The notes: a model not told the origin generated them from the sequence alone. DNA of 35,408 nt from Clostridiales bacterium (GCA_019416395.1 DXXH01000002.1:7003-42410); one strand, 5' to 3'. Counted from the first letter of the stretch, positions 1 through 7,733 are shown. A program made the numbers and translations.

Positions 1-291
1 GCCTTCCTGCTTCAGCTTCAACTGGTGATACTTTTCCTCAATGGCGGGCAGCAGCGAAAACCGCTCTCTCCGGCACAGCAGCCGGAAAAAGTTCAAAAGC
101 GCCGGACTCGTCTTGCCTTCCAGCAAACGGCACAGCACCTTGTCTTTCTCTTCCCTGGGAATACAGGGGGTATTCAGGGCTTCCCAAAGGTTTTGGTCGC
201 CCATCAGCAGCTTCGCCCCGGCCCGCAAGCCTTCCTCGTCCTGAGTCAGCTCAAACAAGGCCAGCGCATAACGTGTCTCCAGGGTCCTCAT
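1..291 (-). CDS. atpH: ATP synthase delta subunit (partial, C-terminus beyond window)
   Basis: Reading the minus strand from 291 gives 97 open codons to the window edge, beginning MRTLETRYALALFEL, the typical N-terminal helix of F1 delta/OSCP, followed by the usual 'NPxIPREEK' type segment (here NTPCIPREEK). The protein joins F1 to the peripheral b stalk. The ATG overlaps the atpF stop as ATGA, so translation is coupled. About 80 residues and the stop lie beyond position 1. Identification rests on position after atpF and on the N-terminal sequence. Confidence 0.9.
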   Translation of the reverse strand, partial: MRTLETRYALALFELTQDEEGLRAGAKLLMGDQNLWEALNTPCIPREEKDKVLCRLLEGKTSPALLNFFRLLCRRERFSLLPAIEEKYHQLKLKQEG

Positions 292-776
292 AGCTTGTCA
301 CCATCTGTTTCCGAAAGGAAAGAATCCACCAGCTTGCGGTCCGTTTCCTGGTTCAGTTCCTTCTGGGACAGCTTGGAAGCTGTGAGAAGCACCAGCTCGG
401 TGACGTTTTCCTGCACGCCACGCAGCATCTCTTCCCGCTCCTGCTCCATCTCCGCCCGAGAGCGTTCCTTCTCCTTCTTGGCGTCCTCAGCCGCGCTCTT
501 CAGAATACTGCTGTATTCCTGCTGTCCGCGCTGCCGGGCGTCCGACACGATCTGGGCCGCCTCTGCCCGGGCCCCTTCCAGTTTTTCTTCGTACTGGGCA
601 GTCAAATCCTGGGCTTTGGCCTTTTGCTCTTCGGCGTCCTTCAGGTTGTTTTCAATCTCCGCGGTGCGGCTGTCCATCATCTTTGTGATGGGCTTAAAGA
701 GGAAATGCTTTAACAGCAGGAAGAGCACCAGGATATTTACAATGTTCCAAATAATGGACCAATTCAGGTCTAACAA
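288..776 (-). CDS. atpF: ATP synthase F0 subunit b
   Basis: 162 residues, the normal length for subunit b. An N-terminal membrane helix (about residues 5-27, rich in Leu/Ile/Val) is followed by a long charged helix full of Glu, Lys, Gln and Ala, which forms the dimeric peripheral stalk that holds F1 still against the rotor. The start is TTG at 776, preceded by AAGGAAGG at good spacing. No better ATG lies upstream. Its stop overlaps the atpH start by four bases; atpE lies 48 bases upstream. Fourth position in atpB-atpE-atpF-atpH is the standard bacterial order with atpH next. Confidence 0.95.
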   Translation of the reverse strand: MLDLNWSIIWNIVNILVLFLLLKHFLFKPITKMMDSRTAEIENNLKDAEEQKAKAQDLTAQYEEKLEGARAEAAQIVSDARQRGQQEYSSILKSAAEDAKKEKERSRAEMEQEREEMLRGVQENVTELVLLTASKLSQKELNQETDRKLVDSFLSETDGDKL

Positions 777-824
777 ACCGATACGCCTTCCTTTCTCTTA
801 AATCTTGCCAAACTCGCCGTCCTC

Positions 825-1040
825 TTAGCCCAGGAACATGATGATCACAATACCGATCACCAGGCCGTACACAGCGGTGGCCTCGGCCAGGGCGCAACCG
901 ATCAGCAATGCGCTCTGAATCTTGCTGGCTGCTTCAGGCTGACGGGCGATAGCGTCCACTGCCTTTGCAGTGGCAATACCGATGCCCAATCCAGCGCCAA
1001 TACCGGTCAAAACTGCAATAGCGGCTCCAAGTGCGATCAT
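825..1040 (-). CDS. atpE: ATP synthase F0 subunit c (rotor ring)
   Basis: 71 residues forming two membrane helices joined by the polar loop ARQPEA, the hallmark of subunit c. The ion-binding carboxylate is Glu53 in ALAEATAVYG. Na+-type rings (for example Ilyobacter) carry Gln in helix 1 and Ser after the Glu; here those sites are Ile20 and Ala54, so proton coupling is predicted. I start at the ATG at 1040 because AAAGGAG sits ten bases upstream; a TTG two codons earlier (1046) is too close to that site. Many copies of c are needed per complex, which fits the strong ribosome site. Confidence 0.95.
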   Translation of the reverse strand: MIALGAAIAVLTGIGAGLGIGIATAKAVDAIARQPEAASKIQSALLIGCALAEATAVYGLVIGIVIIMFLG

Positions 1041-1086
1041 AATCAATCTTCTCCTTTGTTATATAATGTAATTTCTTTCTTCTATG

Positions 1087-1110
1087 AAAAACGGCGTGTT
1101 CACCGTTTTT
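1087..1110 (-). other. hairpin between atpB and atpE
   Basis: Eight-base-pair stem (AAAAACGG / CCGTTTTT) with an eight-base loop in the 102-base atpB-atpE gap. It resembles a weak terminator or RNA-processing stem and could raise atpE mRNA relative to atpB; the function is inferred. Confidence 0.5.
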
Positions 1111-1148
1111 TCCGGTCCTCTTCCCTTCCGGTCTTCCCGGACGGGTCC

Positions 1149-1835
1149 TTACTCAATGGTTTCCGCGGTGAATAACGCCGTCAGGAACACAAACACAATG
1201 GCTTGGATCACCCCGTCAAACACGTCAAAGTACAGGCTCAGCGCCATGGGCACAATGGCCGGAATGACGGTTTTGATCAGCTCCATGATGATGAATGCGC
1301 CCAGCACATTGCCGAACAACCGCATGCACAAGGACAAGGGGCGGATCACAATTTCCATTAAGTTGATGGGGAACAGCAGGGGGATGGGCTCAAAGAACTT
1401 GTGCACGCCGCCTTTTAACCCCTTGATCCGGAAGCTGGAACCATAAATCAGACCACAGCTCATAATGGCCAGGGCTGCCGTCACATTCAGGTCCTTCGTG
1501 GGCGGTGTGAGGCCGATCAACCCTACCATATTCGCCACTCCCAAGTACAGCCCAATGGTGCCGAAATAGGGTGCGAACCCTCGCCAGTGCTCTTCGCCCA
1601 GCGTGCTTTTGGTAAAGTTGTTGATGAATCCCACATACATCTCCGCAACCAGCTGCGCCTTGCCTGGCACCTTTTTCAAATGCCGGGTAAACAGAATGGC
1701 GAGAATGACCAAAAAGGCCATGATCCCCCAGGTGACGACCACCGATTCCGGTACGGGAATCCCCCCAAACAACGGGATAGTGAACGCTGTATGGTTATCC
1801 ATTCCTTCCATCAATTTATCACGAATCCCGTCCAA
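1149..1835 (-). CDS. atpB: ATP synthase F0 subunit a
   Basis: 228 residues, five or six membrane helices. The segment RPLSLCMRLFGNVLGA contains the invariant arginine (SLCMRLFGN) that faces the c ring, and the helix after it (GAFIIMELIKTVIPA) matches the family. Subunit a provides the two half-channels for ion entry and exit. The start is TTG at 1835 with GGAAGG seven bases upstream; the later ATG codons at 1811 and 1802 lack a site. It is the first gene of the operon; no atpI-like gene precedes it. Ion choice depends mainly on the c subunit, which here looks proton-type. Confidence 0.95.
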   Translation of the reverse strand: MDGIRDKLMEGMDNHTAFTIPLFGGIPVPESVVVTWGIMAFLVILAILFTRHLKKVPGKAQLVAEMYVGFINNFTKSTLGEEHWRGFAPYFGTIGLYLGVANMVGLIGLTPPTKDLNVTAALAIMSCGLIYGSSFRIKGLKGGVHKFFEPIPLLFPINLMEIVIRPLSLCMRLFGNVLGAFIIMELIKTVIPAIVPMALSLYFDVFDGVIQAIVFVFLTALFTAETIE

Positions 1836-1891
1836 ACAATCACCTTCCTTCCTGAAAGCCCCGCTTCCACGGGGAAATTTATGGAATAGCT

Positions 1892-1917
1892 AAAAAATCC
1901 GGAGCTAACTCCGAATT
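1892..1917 (-). terminator. terminator-like hairpin in the atp leader
   Basis: In the untranslated leader of atpB, a nine-pair stem (five GC-rich pairs CGGAG/CTCCG plus AATT/GATT) with loop TTAG is followed at once by six U. It lies about 10 bases after the predicted transcription start, so it could attenuate the operon or protect the 5' end. The rest of the 1836-2198 gap is AT-rich and holds the atp promoter and the htrA hairpin. Confidence 0.45.
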
Positions 1918-1932
1918 CCTTACCTAAACTAC

Positions 1933-1961
1933 AGGATACGCTTTCCGTCTGCCACTGTCAA
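1933..1961 (-). promoter_or_regulatory. sigma-A promoter of the atp operon
   Basis: TTGACA (1956-1961) and TATCCT (1933-1938) with a 17-base spacer, AT-rich DNA upstream, about 100 bases before atpB. It is the best promoter match in this gap. Confidence 0.85.
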
Positions 1962-2119
1962 GCGCCGCCAAAAAAATTGTAGATGCAACTAAATTGTTTT
2001 CATTCTGAACCAAAAAACTGGCAAAATACCTTTTGTAGAAACGCCTGGACTTTTCACTTCCGAACTATTTGCAACCAAACTTTTCCCTATATATTTTTCA
2101 TAGAAAAGAGGGAACAGAC

Positions 2120-2155
2120 GCAAGAAGGGCGGGACTTTCGTCCCGCCCTTCTTGC
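2120..2155 (-). terminator. hairpin after htrA
   Basis: Perfect 16-pair GC-rich stem with a GAAA loop on the minus strand, 43 bases after the htrA stop. The downstream U-tract is poor (TCTGTTCCCTCTTTTC), so it may act as a terminator of moderate strength or as an mRNA 3' end stabiliser. Confidence 0.7.
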
Positions 2156-2198
2156 TTGAAAAAGGAGATTTATGAAAAAGAAACTTGTACTCTAAAAG

Positions 2199-3698
2199 TT
2201 AGTTTGCAGCGCTTACAGAAGAGCCGGTATTCTCAGAAAGCACCAGGTCAATCGACACATTCTTCTGGGTAGAGCTGCGGTACACGGTCAAAGTGACCGT
2301 ATCTCCAGGCTTCTTGTCCGCGATGTAAGTGGCGATGGTGTTTTCGTCGGTCACCTGGGTATCGTCAATCGCGGTGATGATATCCCCACGCTGCAAGCCG
2401 GATTTAGCCGCTTCCTCGCTGGAAACCTCATTGACATAGAAACCGGACACGCCGCCATAGAAGCTGGCAACCAGCTGGTTGATATAGCCGCCGGTGATGC
2501 CCAGCATAGGACGGTCTTTCACATAGCCGTACTCAATCAGATCGGAAACCACAGGCTGTACCGTATCCGAAGGAATTGCGAAGCCCAGGCCCTCATAGTC
2601 GGTAGCGGCGATCTTGGAAGAGTTGATGCCAATCACATAGCCGTTCATATCCACCAGAGCACCACCGGAGTTACCGGGGTTGATTGCGGCATCGGTCTGA
2701 ATGCAATTGACGGTATAACCAGTTTCACTGTTGGTCACAGGACGGTTCAAAGCGGAGATATAACCGAAGGTTACACTGGAGTTGAGCTGCATGCCGCCAG
2801 GATTACCTACGGCCATCACTTCGTCGGCCACCTGCAAATCGGAAGAAGTGCCAAACTCCGCAGCGGTCAAACCAGTAGCGTCGATCTTGATCACAGCCAG
2901 GTCGGTCTGGGTGTCCTCGCCCACCAGGCTGGCTTCATAGGTCAGGCCGTCAGAGGTGATCACCTGCAGGTTGGTAGCGCCTTCCACCACGTGGTAGTTG
3001 GTGACGATGTAGCCATCATCGGAAATGATGATGCCGGAACCTTCACCCGCCAAAGAACTGTTGGAACCGCTGTCCTGGCTGCCATCGCTGTATCCAAACA
3101 CAAAGCCCTGCTGGCTGATCTGGTAGTTCTGAATGCACACCACGGAAGGAATGACCTTCTGGGCAACTTCCTGCCGGGTCAGGCTGTCGGTGGAAACCAC
3201 ATTGCTGGCGTCCTCGCTGCTGGTATCCTGCTTATACAGGGTAAAGGCCGCTGTTTTCTCCGACCCGGTGCTCTGTACGTTGACCACGCCAGATTGGATC
3301 ATGGCGGCGAAAATTCCCACAGAAGCGAAGGAAACCAAAGCGCAGCACAGCACCGCTGCCACAACCCGCACAGCTACTTTCTTTGCTTTCTTGCCGTCGT
3401 GATGCTTCTTAGGCTTAGACGGCTGCGGGGGAGTATAATAGGGAACGTTGCTCTGTTGGGAAGCGCCGTTCCAGGTGTAGGTGTTGGGCGTCTGGCTCTG
3501 ATTGCCATACTGCCAATCCGTCTGAGTGGGATAGGGATGTTGGGTATTCTGGTAAGCACCGGAAGTCTGATCGGCAGCTCCATAATTGGGAGCCGTGTAC
3601 GAAGAAGTTTCCTGGGTCTTATTCCCTTCCTGCTCTGTATTTTGATTCGTGGTACTGTTGTCGTTTGTATGATTGTTGTTCTCATAAGGGTTATACAT
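2199..3698 (-). CDS. htrA: HtrA/DegP-type membrane-anchored serine protease with PDZ domain
   Basis: 499 residues. Residues 1-95 are cytoplasmic, disordered and rich in Asn, Gln, Tyr and Pro; a Lys-rich stretch precedes one membrane helix (about 108-134). The trypsin-like domain follows with the full triad: His236 in TNYHVVEG, Asp266 in TQTDLAV and Ser344 in GNSGGALVD. A C-terminal PDZ domain (about 397-490, with LGITGG and RGDIITAIDD) binds exposed C-termini. It degrades damaged exported proteins outside the membrane. The ATG at 3698 has AAGGAG nine bases upstream; an in-frame ATG at 3731 has no such site. I found no confident promoter upstream. Monocistronic, with its own 3' hairpin. Confidence 0.93.
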   Translation of the reverse strand: MYNPYENNNHTNDNSTTNQNTEQEGNKTQETSSYTAPNYGAADQTSGAYQNTQHPYPTQTDWQYGNQSQTPNTYTWNGASQQSNVPYYTPPQPSKPKKHHDGKKAKKVAVRVVAAVLCCALVSFASVGIFAAMIQSGVVNVQSTGSEKTAAFTLYKQDTSSEDASNVVSTDSLTRQEVAQKVIPSVVCIQNYQISQQGFVFGYSDGSQDSGSNSSLAGEGSGIIISDDGYIVTNYHVVEGATNLQVITSDGLTYEASLVGEDTQTDLAVIKIDATGLTAAEFGTSSDLQVADEVMAVGNPGGMQLNSSVTFGYISALNRPVTNSETGYTVNCIQTDAAINPGNSGGALVDMNGYVIGINSSKIAATDYEGLGFAIPSDTVQPVVSDLIEYGYVKDRPMLGITGGYINQLVASFYGGVSGFYVNEVSSEEAAKSGLQRGDIITAIDDTQVTDENTIATYIADKKPGDTVTLTVYRSSTQKNVSIDLVLSENTGSSVSAAN

Positions 3699-3873
3699 AA
3701 ACCATTGCTCCTTTCCAAGCACTGGACTCAAATCCTGTCCACAAGGGCTTTTCTTTTTCTTTTTCCCTTGTTGTGACTACATTATCCCCCAGCTATGTGA
3801 AAAAGATGTGACGGCTTATGGATTCTTGGCTGATTTTTTCAAAATAATACCAAGAGTTTCAAACCCAAAGCAC

Positions 3874-4449
3874 TCAGCGCATTTTTTCCAGCAAATGGCT
3901 GCGCTTGAGCGCCATCCGGACCACCGCGCACAACGGCACGGATACCACAACGGCAATCACCGCGTTGATTCCGGAAGTGACCAGTTTGGTGAGAAGGGCG
4001 GTAAGCACCGTCCCCATGGCGCTGCCCATGAGCAGCCCCTCGGCAAAGCTTTTGCCCAAGTACAAAATGATATATGTCACGCTGCCGCAGATACCTGCCG
4101 CCACATTGAGCTTGTGATTTTCCCCCTGGTTGTGGCCGGCGTATGCGATCATGCCGCACACAACCGCCATCAGCCCTTTGAACACCAGGGTAAAGGGAGC
4201 GGAAAGGATATCGCCGTAAATGATCACGTCATACCACCCTGAACCGATCCCAGCGGCCAAACCGCCGCCAATGGGCCCCAGCACAAAGCCGGACAGCAGG
4301 CAAAAAATGTTCCCCAGGTGAATCCGGGTCATGCCGAACGCCGCAGGCACAGGCACACTGATGATACTGGCCACAAACACCAGCGCCGCGAACACAGCGG
4401 TCAATGCCACCCGGTAAATTCCCCGATTATCGTTTGTCATAGTCCCCAT
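3874..4449 (-). CDS. ECF transporter S component (vitamin-type, substrate unknown)
   Basis: 191 residues with about six membrane helices. The run HLGNIFCLLSGFVLGP followed by GGLAAGIGSGWYD is typical of the riboflavin-type ECF S-component family (PF07155-like). Such proteins bind a micronutrient in the membrane and share an energising EcfA/A'/T module, which is not in this window, so this is probably a 'group II' solitary S component. The substrate cannot be named from sequence. ATG at 4449 has GGAG five bases upstream; a second ATG lies three codons later. A strong hairpin fills its short leader. Confidence 0.82.
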   Translation of the reverse strand: MGTMTNDNRGIYRVALTAVFAALVFVASIISVPVPAAFGMTRIHLGNIFCLLSGFVLGPIGGGLAAGIGSGWYDVIIYGDILSAPFTLVFKGLMAVVCGMIAYAGHNQGENHKLNVAAGICGSVTYIILYLGKSFAEGLLMGSAMGTVLTALLTKLVTSGINAVIAVVVSVPLCAVVRMALKRSHLLEKMR

Positions 4450-4458
4450 CTTCTCTCC

Positions 4459-4497
4459 GAAGGGTCCCCAGACGCTCAGCGTCCATGGGCGCCCTTC
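4459..4497 (-). other. structured leader hairpin of the ECF S gene
   Basis: On the minus strand GAAGGG pairs with CCCTTC, then CCCA with TGGG, then GACGC with GCGTC around a three-base loop, giving about 15 pairs with small internal loops. It begins within a few bases of the predicted transcription start and ends directly beside the GGAG ribosome site. On the plus strand it is followed by six T (4498-4503), but no plus-strand gene ends here. Confidence 0.55.
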
Positions 4498-4505
4498 TTT
4501 TTTAT

Positions 4506-4534
4506 AGTATACTATATTTCCGGGAAATCCGCCA
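4506..4534 (-). promoter_or_regulatory. possible promoter of the ECF S gene
   Basis: TATACT at 4506-4511 in an AT-rich stretch, with only a weak -35 (TGGCGG) 17 bases upstream. It would start the transcript just before the leader hairpin. Confidence 0.35.
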
Positions 4535-4561
4535 CCCTTTTTACAGGGGAAAGTTTCCCGG
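4520..4561. repeat. inverted repeat downstream of malic enzyme
   Basis: Eight-base arms CCGGGAAA and TTTCCCGG, 26 bases apart, with a further CCC/GGG pairing inside. It lies 15 bases after the malic enzyme stop but has no U-run, so termination is uncertain; it may also be an operator for the ECF S promoter. Confidence 0.4.
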
Positions 4562-4575
4562 CAACACGGAACCCA

Positions 4576-5769
4576 TTACGCTCTGGCCACACCTGTAGCC
4601 CGGGCGGCTTCCGCCACAGCCTTGGCCACAGCGGGAACTACTCCCGGGTGGAAGGCGGAAGGAATGATGTTGTCTTCACGAAGCTCGTCGTCCGGGATCA
4701 GCTCCGCCAGCGCTTTGGCTGCGGCCACCTTCATCTCGTCGTTGATCTCCTTGGCCCGCACGTCCAAGGCGCCCCGGAAAATTCCCGGGAAAGCCAACAC
4801 GTTGTTGATCTGGTTGGGATAGTCGGAACGGCCGGTTCCCACCACCCGGGCTCCAGCGGCCAAAGCCTCATCTGGGAAAATCTCCGGGGTGGGATTGGCG
4901 CAGGCAAACACAATGGCGTCCTTGGCCATGGACCGCACCATGTCCCCGGTCAGGCACTTGGGCGCAGAGAAGCCCATGAACACATCGGCGCCCTGGATCA
5001 CGTCCGCCAGGGTCCCGGATTTTCTCTGGGGATTGGTTTCTTCCGCCAGCTTGGCCTGGGCTTCGGTCATGCCGGGCAGTCCGGGAACCAAAGCTCCCAT
5101 TTTGTCGCAAACCACCACATTTTTCAGTCCCAGGGCCATGAGCAGCTTGGTGCAGGCGGTCCCGGCAGCGCCGGCTCCGTTCACCACCGCGGAAACGTCC
5201 TCGATCTTCTTGCCCACCACCTTCAACGCGTTGAGCATTGCGGACACGGTGATCACAGCCGTGCCATGCTGGTCGTCGTGGAACACGGGAATATCCAACC
5301 GCTCTTTCAGCTTGGCTTCCACCTCGAAGCAGCGGGGAGCGGCAATGTCTTCCAGGTTGATGCCCCCAAAGGACCCAGCGATCATTTCCACCGTGTGGAC
5401 GATCTCATCCACATCTTTGGAGCGCACGCAGATGGGAAAAGCGTCAATCCCGGCGAATGCCTGGAACAAAGCGCATTTGCCTTCCATGACGGGCATACCG
5501 GCTTCGGGACCGATATCCCCCAGGCCCAAAACAGCGGTGCCGTCGGTGACCACAGCCACCAGATTTCCCCGGCGGGTGTACTCATAGGATTTTTCCACGT
5601 CTTTGGCGATCTCTAAACAGGGAGCGGCCACTCCAGGGGTGTAAGCCACGGAAAGCTGCTCTTTATTGGTCAAGGTACAGGGAGTGGTCACACGGATTTT
5701 TCCTTGCCATTCCCGGTGCATTTTCAAAGCTTCTTGCGCGTAATCCACAGTAGGTTCCTCCATTTTCAT
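4576..5769 (-). CDS. NAD(P)-dependent malic enzyme (malate to pyruvate)
   Basis: 397 residues, the short bacterial form without a phosphotransacetylase tail. Catalytic Tyr43 lies in YTPGVAAPC and Lys98 in MEGKCALF; metal ligands are in INLEDIAAPRC (Glu140/Asp141) and FHDDQHGT (Asp165/166). The dinucleotide fold follows with GAGAAG near residue 200. It converts malate to pyruvate and CO2 with NAD(P)H formation. The predicted promoter leaves only about eight bases before the ATG at 5769, with no ribosome site; the second ATG (5763) has GGA at fair spacing and may be the real start. Transcribed alone, divergent from the phosphatase. Confidence 0.93.
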   Translation of the reverse strand: MKMEEPTVDYAQEALKMHREWQGKIRVTTPCTLTNKEQLSVAYTPGVAAPCLEIAKDVEKSYEYTRRGNLVAVVTDGTAVLGLGDIGPEAGMPVMEGKCALFQAFAGIDAFPICVRSKDVDEIVHTVEMIAGSFGGINLEDIAAPRCFEVEAKLKERLDIPVFHDDQHGTAVITVSAMLNALKVVGKKIEDVSAVVNGAGAAGTACTKLLMALGLKNVVVCDKMGALVPGLPGMTEAQAKLAEETNPQRKSGTLADVIQGADVFMGFSAPKCLTGDMVRSMAKDAIVFACANPTPEIFPDEALAAGARVVGTGRSDYPNQINNVLAFPGIFRGALDVRAKEINDEMKVAAAKALAELIPDDELREDNIIPSAFHPGVVPAVAKAVAEAARATGVARA

Positions 5770-5783
5770 TCCACTTTACCACG

Positions 5784-5812
5784 ATTATAGCACGCGTCCC
5801 ATTTCCACGCAA
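5784..5812 (-). promoter_or_regulatory. promoter of malic enzyme
   Basis: TTGCGT (5807-5812) and TATAAT (5784-5789), 17-base spacer, with a TGC extension before the -10. The start would fall near 5777, giving a nearly leaderless mRNA. Confidence 0.75.
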
Positions 5813-5821
5813 GCCAAGGCC

Positions 5822-5849
5822 TTGATTTTTCACAATCCCGCTTTATAAT
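5822..5849 (+). promoter_or_regulatory. promoter of the HAD phosphatase gene
   Basis: TTGATT (5822-5827) and TATAAT (5844-5849), 16-base spacer, 30 bases before the ATG; AAAGGAG lies at 5864-5870. Confidence 0.75.
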
Positions 5850-5878
5850 AGAGAAAGACTCTGAAAGGAGAAAAGAAT

Positions 5879-6556
5879 ATGACTGCACAAACAAGGCGTT
5901 TTCACGCCTGTATTTTTGATTTAGACGGCACCCTAGCCAATACCCTTGTGTCCATCGCCCACTTTGGCAATGCCACGTTGGAAGAATACGGCTTGCCCAC
6001 CATTCCGGTGGAGCAATACAAAACGCTGGTGGGCAATGGCGCGGACGTGCTCATGCGCCGCATGCTGAAAACGGTAGGTGCGGATTTCCCCGAAGAGAAA
6101 GTCCGGCAATTCCGGGCGTCTTACGACCACCTGTACGAAAGCGAGCCCATGGCCTTGGTGGAACCCTACCCGGGCATTTTAGAGCTTCTAAAGGGCTTGA
6201 AGGCCCAGGACCTGAAAGTGGGAGTGCTGTCCAATAAGCCGGACAATATGGCCCAGTACATCGTGGAAGCGCTTTTTGGCAACCTGCCCGACCAAGCTCA
6301 CGGACAGCGGGCGGGAATCCCCACAAAGCCCGACCCCACTGCCGTTTTGAAGATGGCCTCGGATTTCGGGGTTTCTCCCCAGCAGGTGCTTTACGTGGGG
6401 GACAGCGGCGTGGACATGCAAACAGGCCATAACGCCGGTATGGTTCCCTGCGGGGTACTTTGGGGATTCCGGGACAAGGAAGAGCTGCTGGCAAACGGCG
6501 CCCAACACCTGGTTTCCACAGCTGAAGAATTGTACCAAATCGCTACACAGGCGTAA
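5879..6556 (+). CDS. HAD-family phosphatase, phosphoglycolate phosphatase-like
   Basis: 225 residues. HAD motif I is DLDGT (Asp14 nucleophile, Asp16), motif II falls in LSNKPDN (Ser118), motif III Lys150 in PTKPDP, and motif IV GDSGVDM (Asp175, Asp179). A helical C1 cap lies between motifs I and II, as in Gph and pyrophosphatase PpaX. The likely substrate is a small phosphate ester such as 2-phosphoglycolate, but family members are promiscuous. It has its own promoter and a good AAAGGAG site. The gene ends before a bidirectional terminator. Confidence 0.87.
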   Translation: MTAQTRRFHACIFDLDGTLANTLVSIAHFGNATLEEYGLPTIPVEQYKTLVGNGADVLMRRMLKTVGADFPEEKVRQFRASYDHLYESEPMALVEPYPGILELLKGLKAQDLKVGVLSNKPDNMAQYIVEALFGNLPDQAHGQRAGIPTKPDPTAVLKMASDFGVSPQQVLYVGDSGVDMQTGHNAGMVPCGVLWGFRDKEELLANGAQHLVSTAEELYQIATQA

Positions 6557-6669
6557 CGGAACAGGCGCTCTCTTCCCATGCAGAAAAAACCGGGGATTCA
6601 CTTTCAATGAGGCGAGAGTCTCTGCCCCGGTGAAACAGTGAAACGCTTTTACAGCAACTCAAAACACAA

Positions 6670-6704
6670 AGGACACCCAGGAAAAATCCTGAGTGTCCTT
6701 TTTT
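6670..6704. terminator. bidirectional terminator between the phosphatase gene and popT
   Basis: Stem AGGACAC..AGGA / TCCT..GTGTCCT with loop AAAA and one mismatch; six T follow on the plus strand and a U-rich run on the minus strand. A second imperfect palindrome with CCGGGG/CCCCGG ends lies at about 6592-6632. Confidence 0.85.
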
Positions 6705-6727
6705 CATACCGGTAAAACCGTAAGCGC

Positions 6728-7570
6728 TCAATCCTCTTTTGGTACGCTTTGATTGAACTTATCCAACGCCAACGCCGCGACGATGCCAATCACCAGGCAT
6801 ACCACGTTGACAACCGCCCCACTCACGCTGACCGTAAAGCTTCCGAAGGGGATAATCACCAGCGTAGCGGCGATCACGATTCCCACAATGGCGTGGAACG
6901 CAAAGGAATAAAAATGGTTGAACAAGGCGTCCACCGCTTTGGCCAGACACAAAATGGTGACCACTGCCCCGATTCCCGCCGGAATCAACACGCTCAAATC
7001 CAAATTGCCAATTCCGTCCACAAAAGGCGTGTACAGATTCAAGGGCATCAACAGCGTGGAAAAACTCATGCCGGGAGCGATGATGCTCAAAGCCGCGCAG
7101 AATCCGCAGAACAGGTACCAGCCAAAGTTGGGGACAATGCTCACCGACAGCAGGTTCAAGGAGAGCAGCAGGGTCATCACCACCACAAAGGCCACAACCA
7201 GGGAAACCCAGCTGCCCTTGGTACGGCCCTGCTCCCCAGCCTCACGAAACAGGGAAGGCAGCATTCCAGCGATCAGTCCTACAAACAGGCACACCGAAGG
7301 ATCCGGATATTTTTCCAAGAAAAAGGCCAGAATCTTCGCCACTCCCAGGAATCCCAGAGCGGCGCCCACAATCACGGGAAGGAGACGGGGCACATGGGTT
7401 TTAAACTTTTTGATGGGGTTGGAAAGCAGCTCCATCACCGGCTTGTAGATTCCAAACACCACACAGAGCACACCGCCGGAAATTCCGGGCAAAACGGCGC
7501 CCACGCCTACAAGCATACCTTGCAGCACCCGCAGTATCCAGCGCAGGGCCCCTGTATTTTTCTCTTTCAT
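6728..7570 (-). CDS. popT: DUF368 membrane protein, PopT-type undecaprenyl-phosphate translocase
   Basis: 280 residues, about eight membrane helices. The N-terminal motif GVGAVLPGISGGVLCVVFG (about residues 22-40) is the DUF368 signature. Members of this family (PopT) were shown to return undecaprenyl phosphate across the membrane so that the lipid carrier of peptidoglycan and wall polymers can be reused. Here it stands alone with its own promoter; the link to the glycopolymer locus at 25-31 kb is functional only. ATG at 7570 is preceded by GGGGAT. The specific transport role is inferred from family. Confidence 0.85.
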   Translation of the reverse strand: MKEKNTGALRWILRVLQGMLVGVGAVLPGISGGVLCVVFGIYKPVMELLSNPIKKFKTHVPRLLPVIVGAALGFLGVAKILAFFLEKYPDPSVCLFVGLIAGMLPSLFREAGEQGRTKGSWVSLVVAFVVVMTLLLSLNLLSVSIVPNFGWYLFCGFCAALSIIAPGMSFSTLLMPLNLYTPFVDGIGNLDLSVLIPAGIGAVVTILCLAKAVDALFNHFYSFAFHAIVGIVIAATLVIIPFGSFTVSVSGAVVNVVCLVIGIVAALALDKFNQSVPKED

Positions 7571-7601
7571 GGAACGATCCCCTTTCTCATTTTGGGAGAT
7601 T

Positions 7602-7623
7602 GCGGCTGCCCGTTGTCAGCCGC
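7602..7623 (-). other. leader hairpin of popT
   Basis: Seven-pair stem GCGGCTG/CAGCCGC with an eight-base loop, between the promoter and the ribosome site. No U-run follows. Confidence 0.4.
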
Positions 7624-7633
7624 GGTATCCCTT

Positions 7634-7663
7634 ATTATAATCCGGAACCCCCTTCCAATTCAA
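7634..7663 (-). promoter_or_regulatory. promoter of popT
   Basis: TTGAAT (7658-7663) and TATAAT (7634-7639), 18-base spacer. Confidence 0.7.
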
Positions 7664-7733
7664 CCATCATCTTCCACGGAACCCATATTTTTAAAAATTT
7701 GTAAGGTTTCTTCCCCATTTTCCTAGGAGTTTT

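Noticed and set aside
4440..4459. GGAGAGAAGATG resembles the 5' end of the THF riboswitch
   Set aside because: It is the ribosome site and start codon of the ECF S gene and the following bases are coding; the rest of the riboswitch is absent.
4459..4503. Plus-strand terminator (hairpin plus six T)
   Set aside because: No plus-strand gene ends here; the T-run is the complement of the A-rich region behind the ECF S promoter, and the hairpin is better explained as a leader element.
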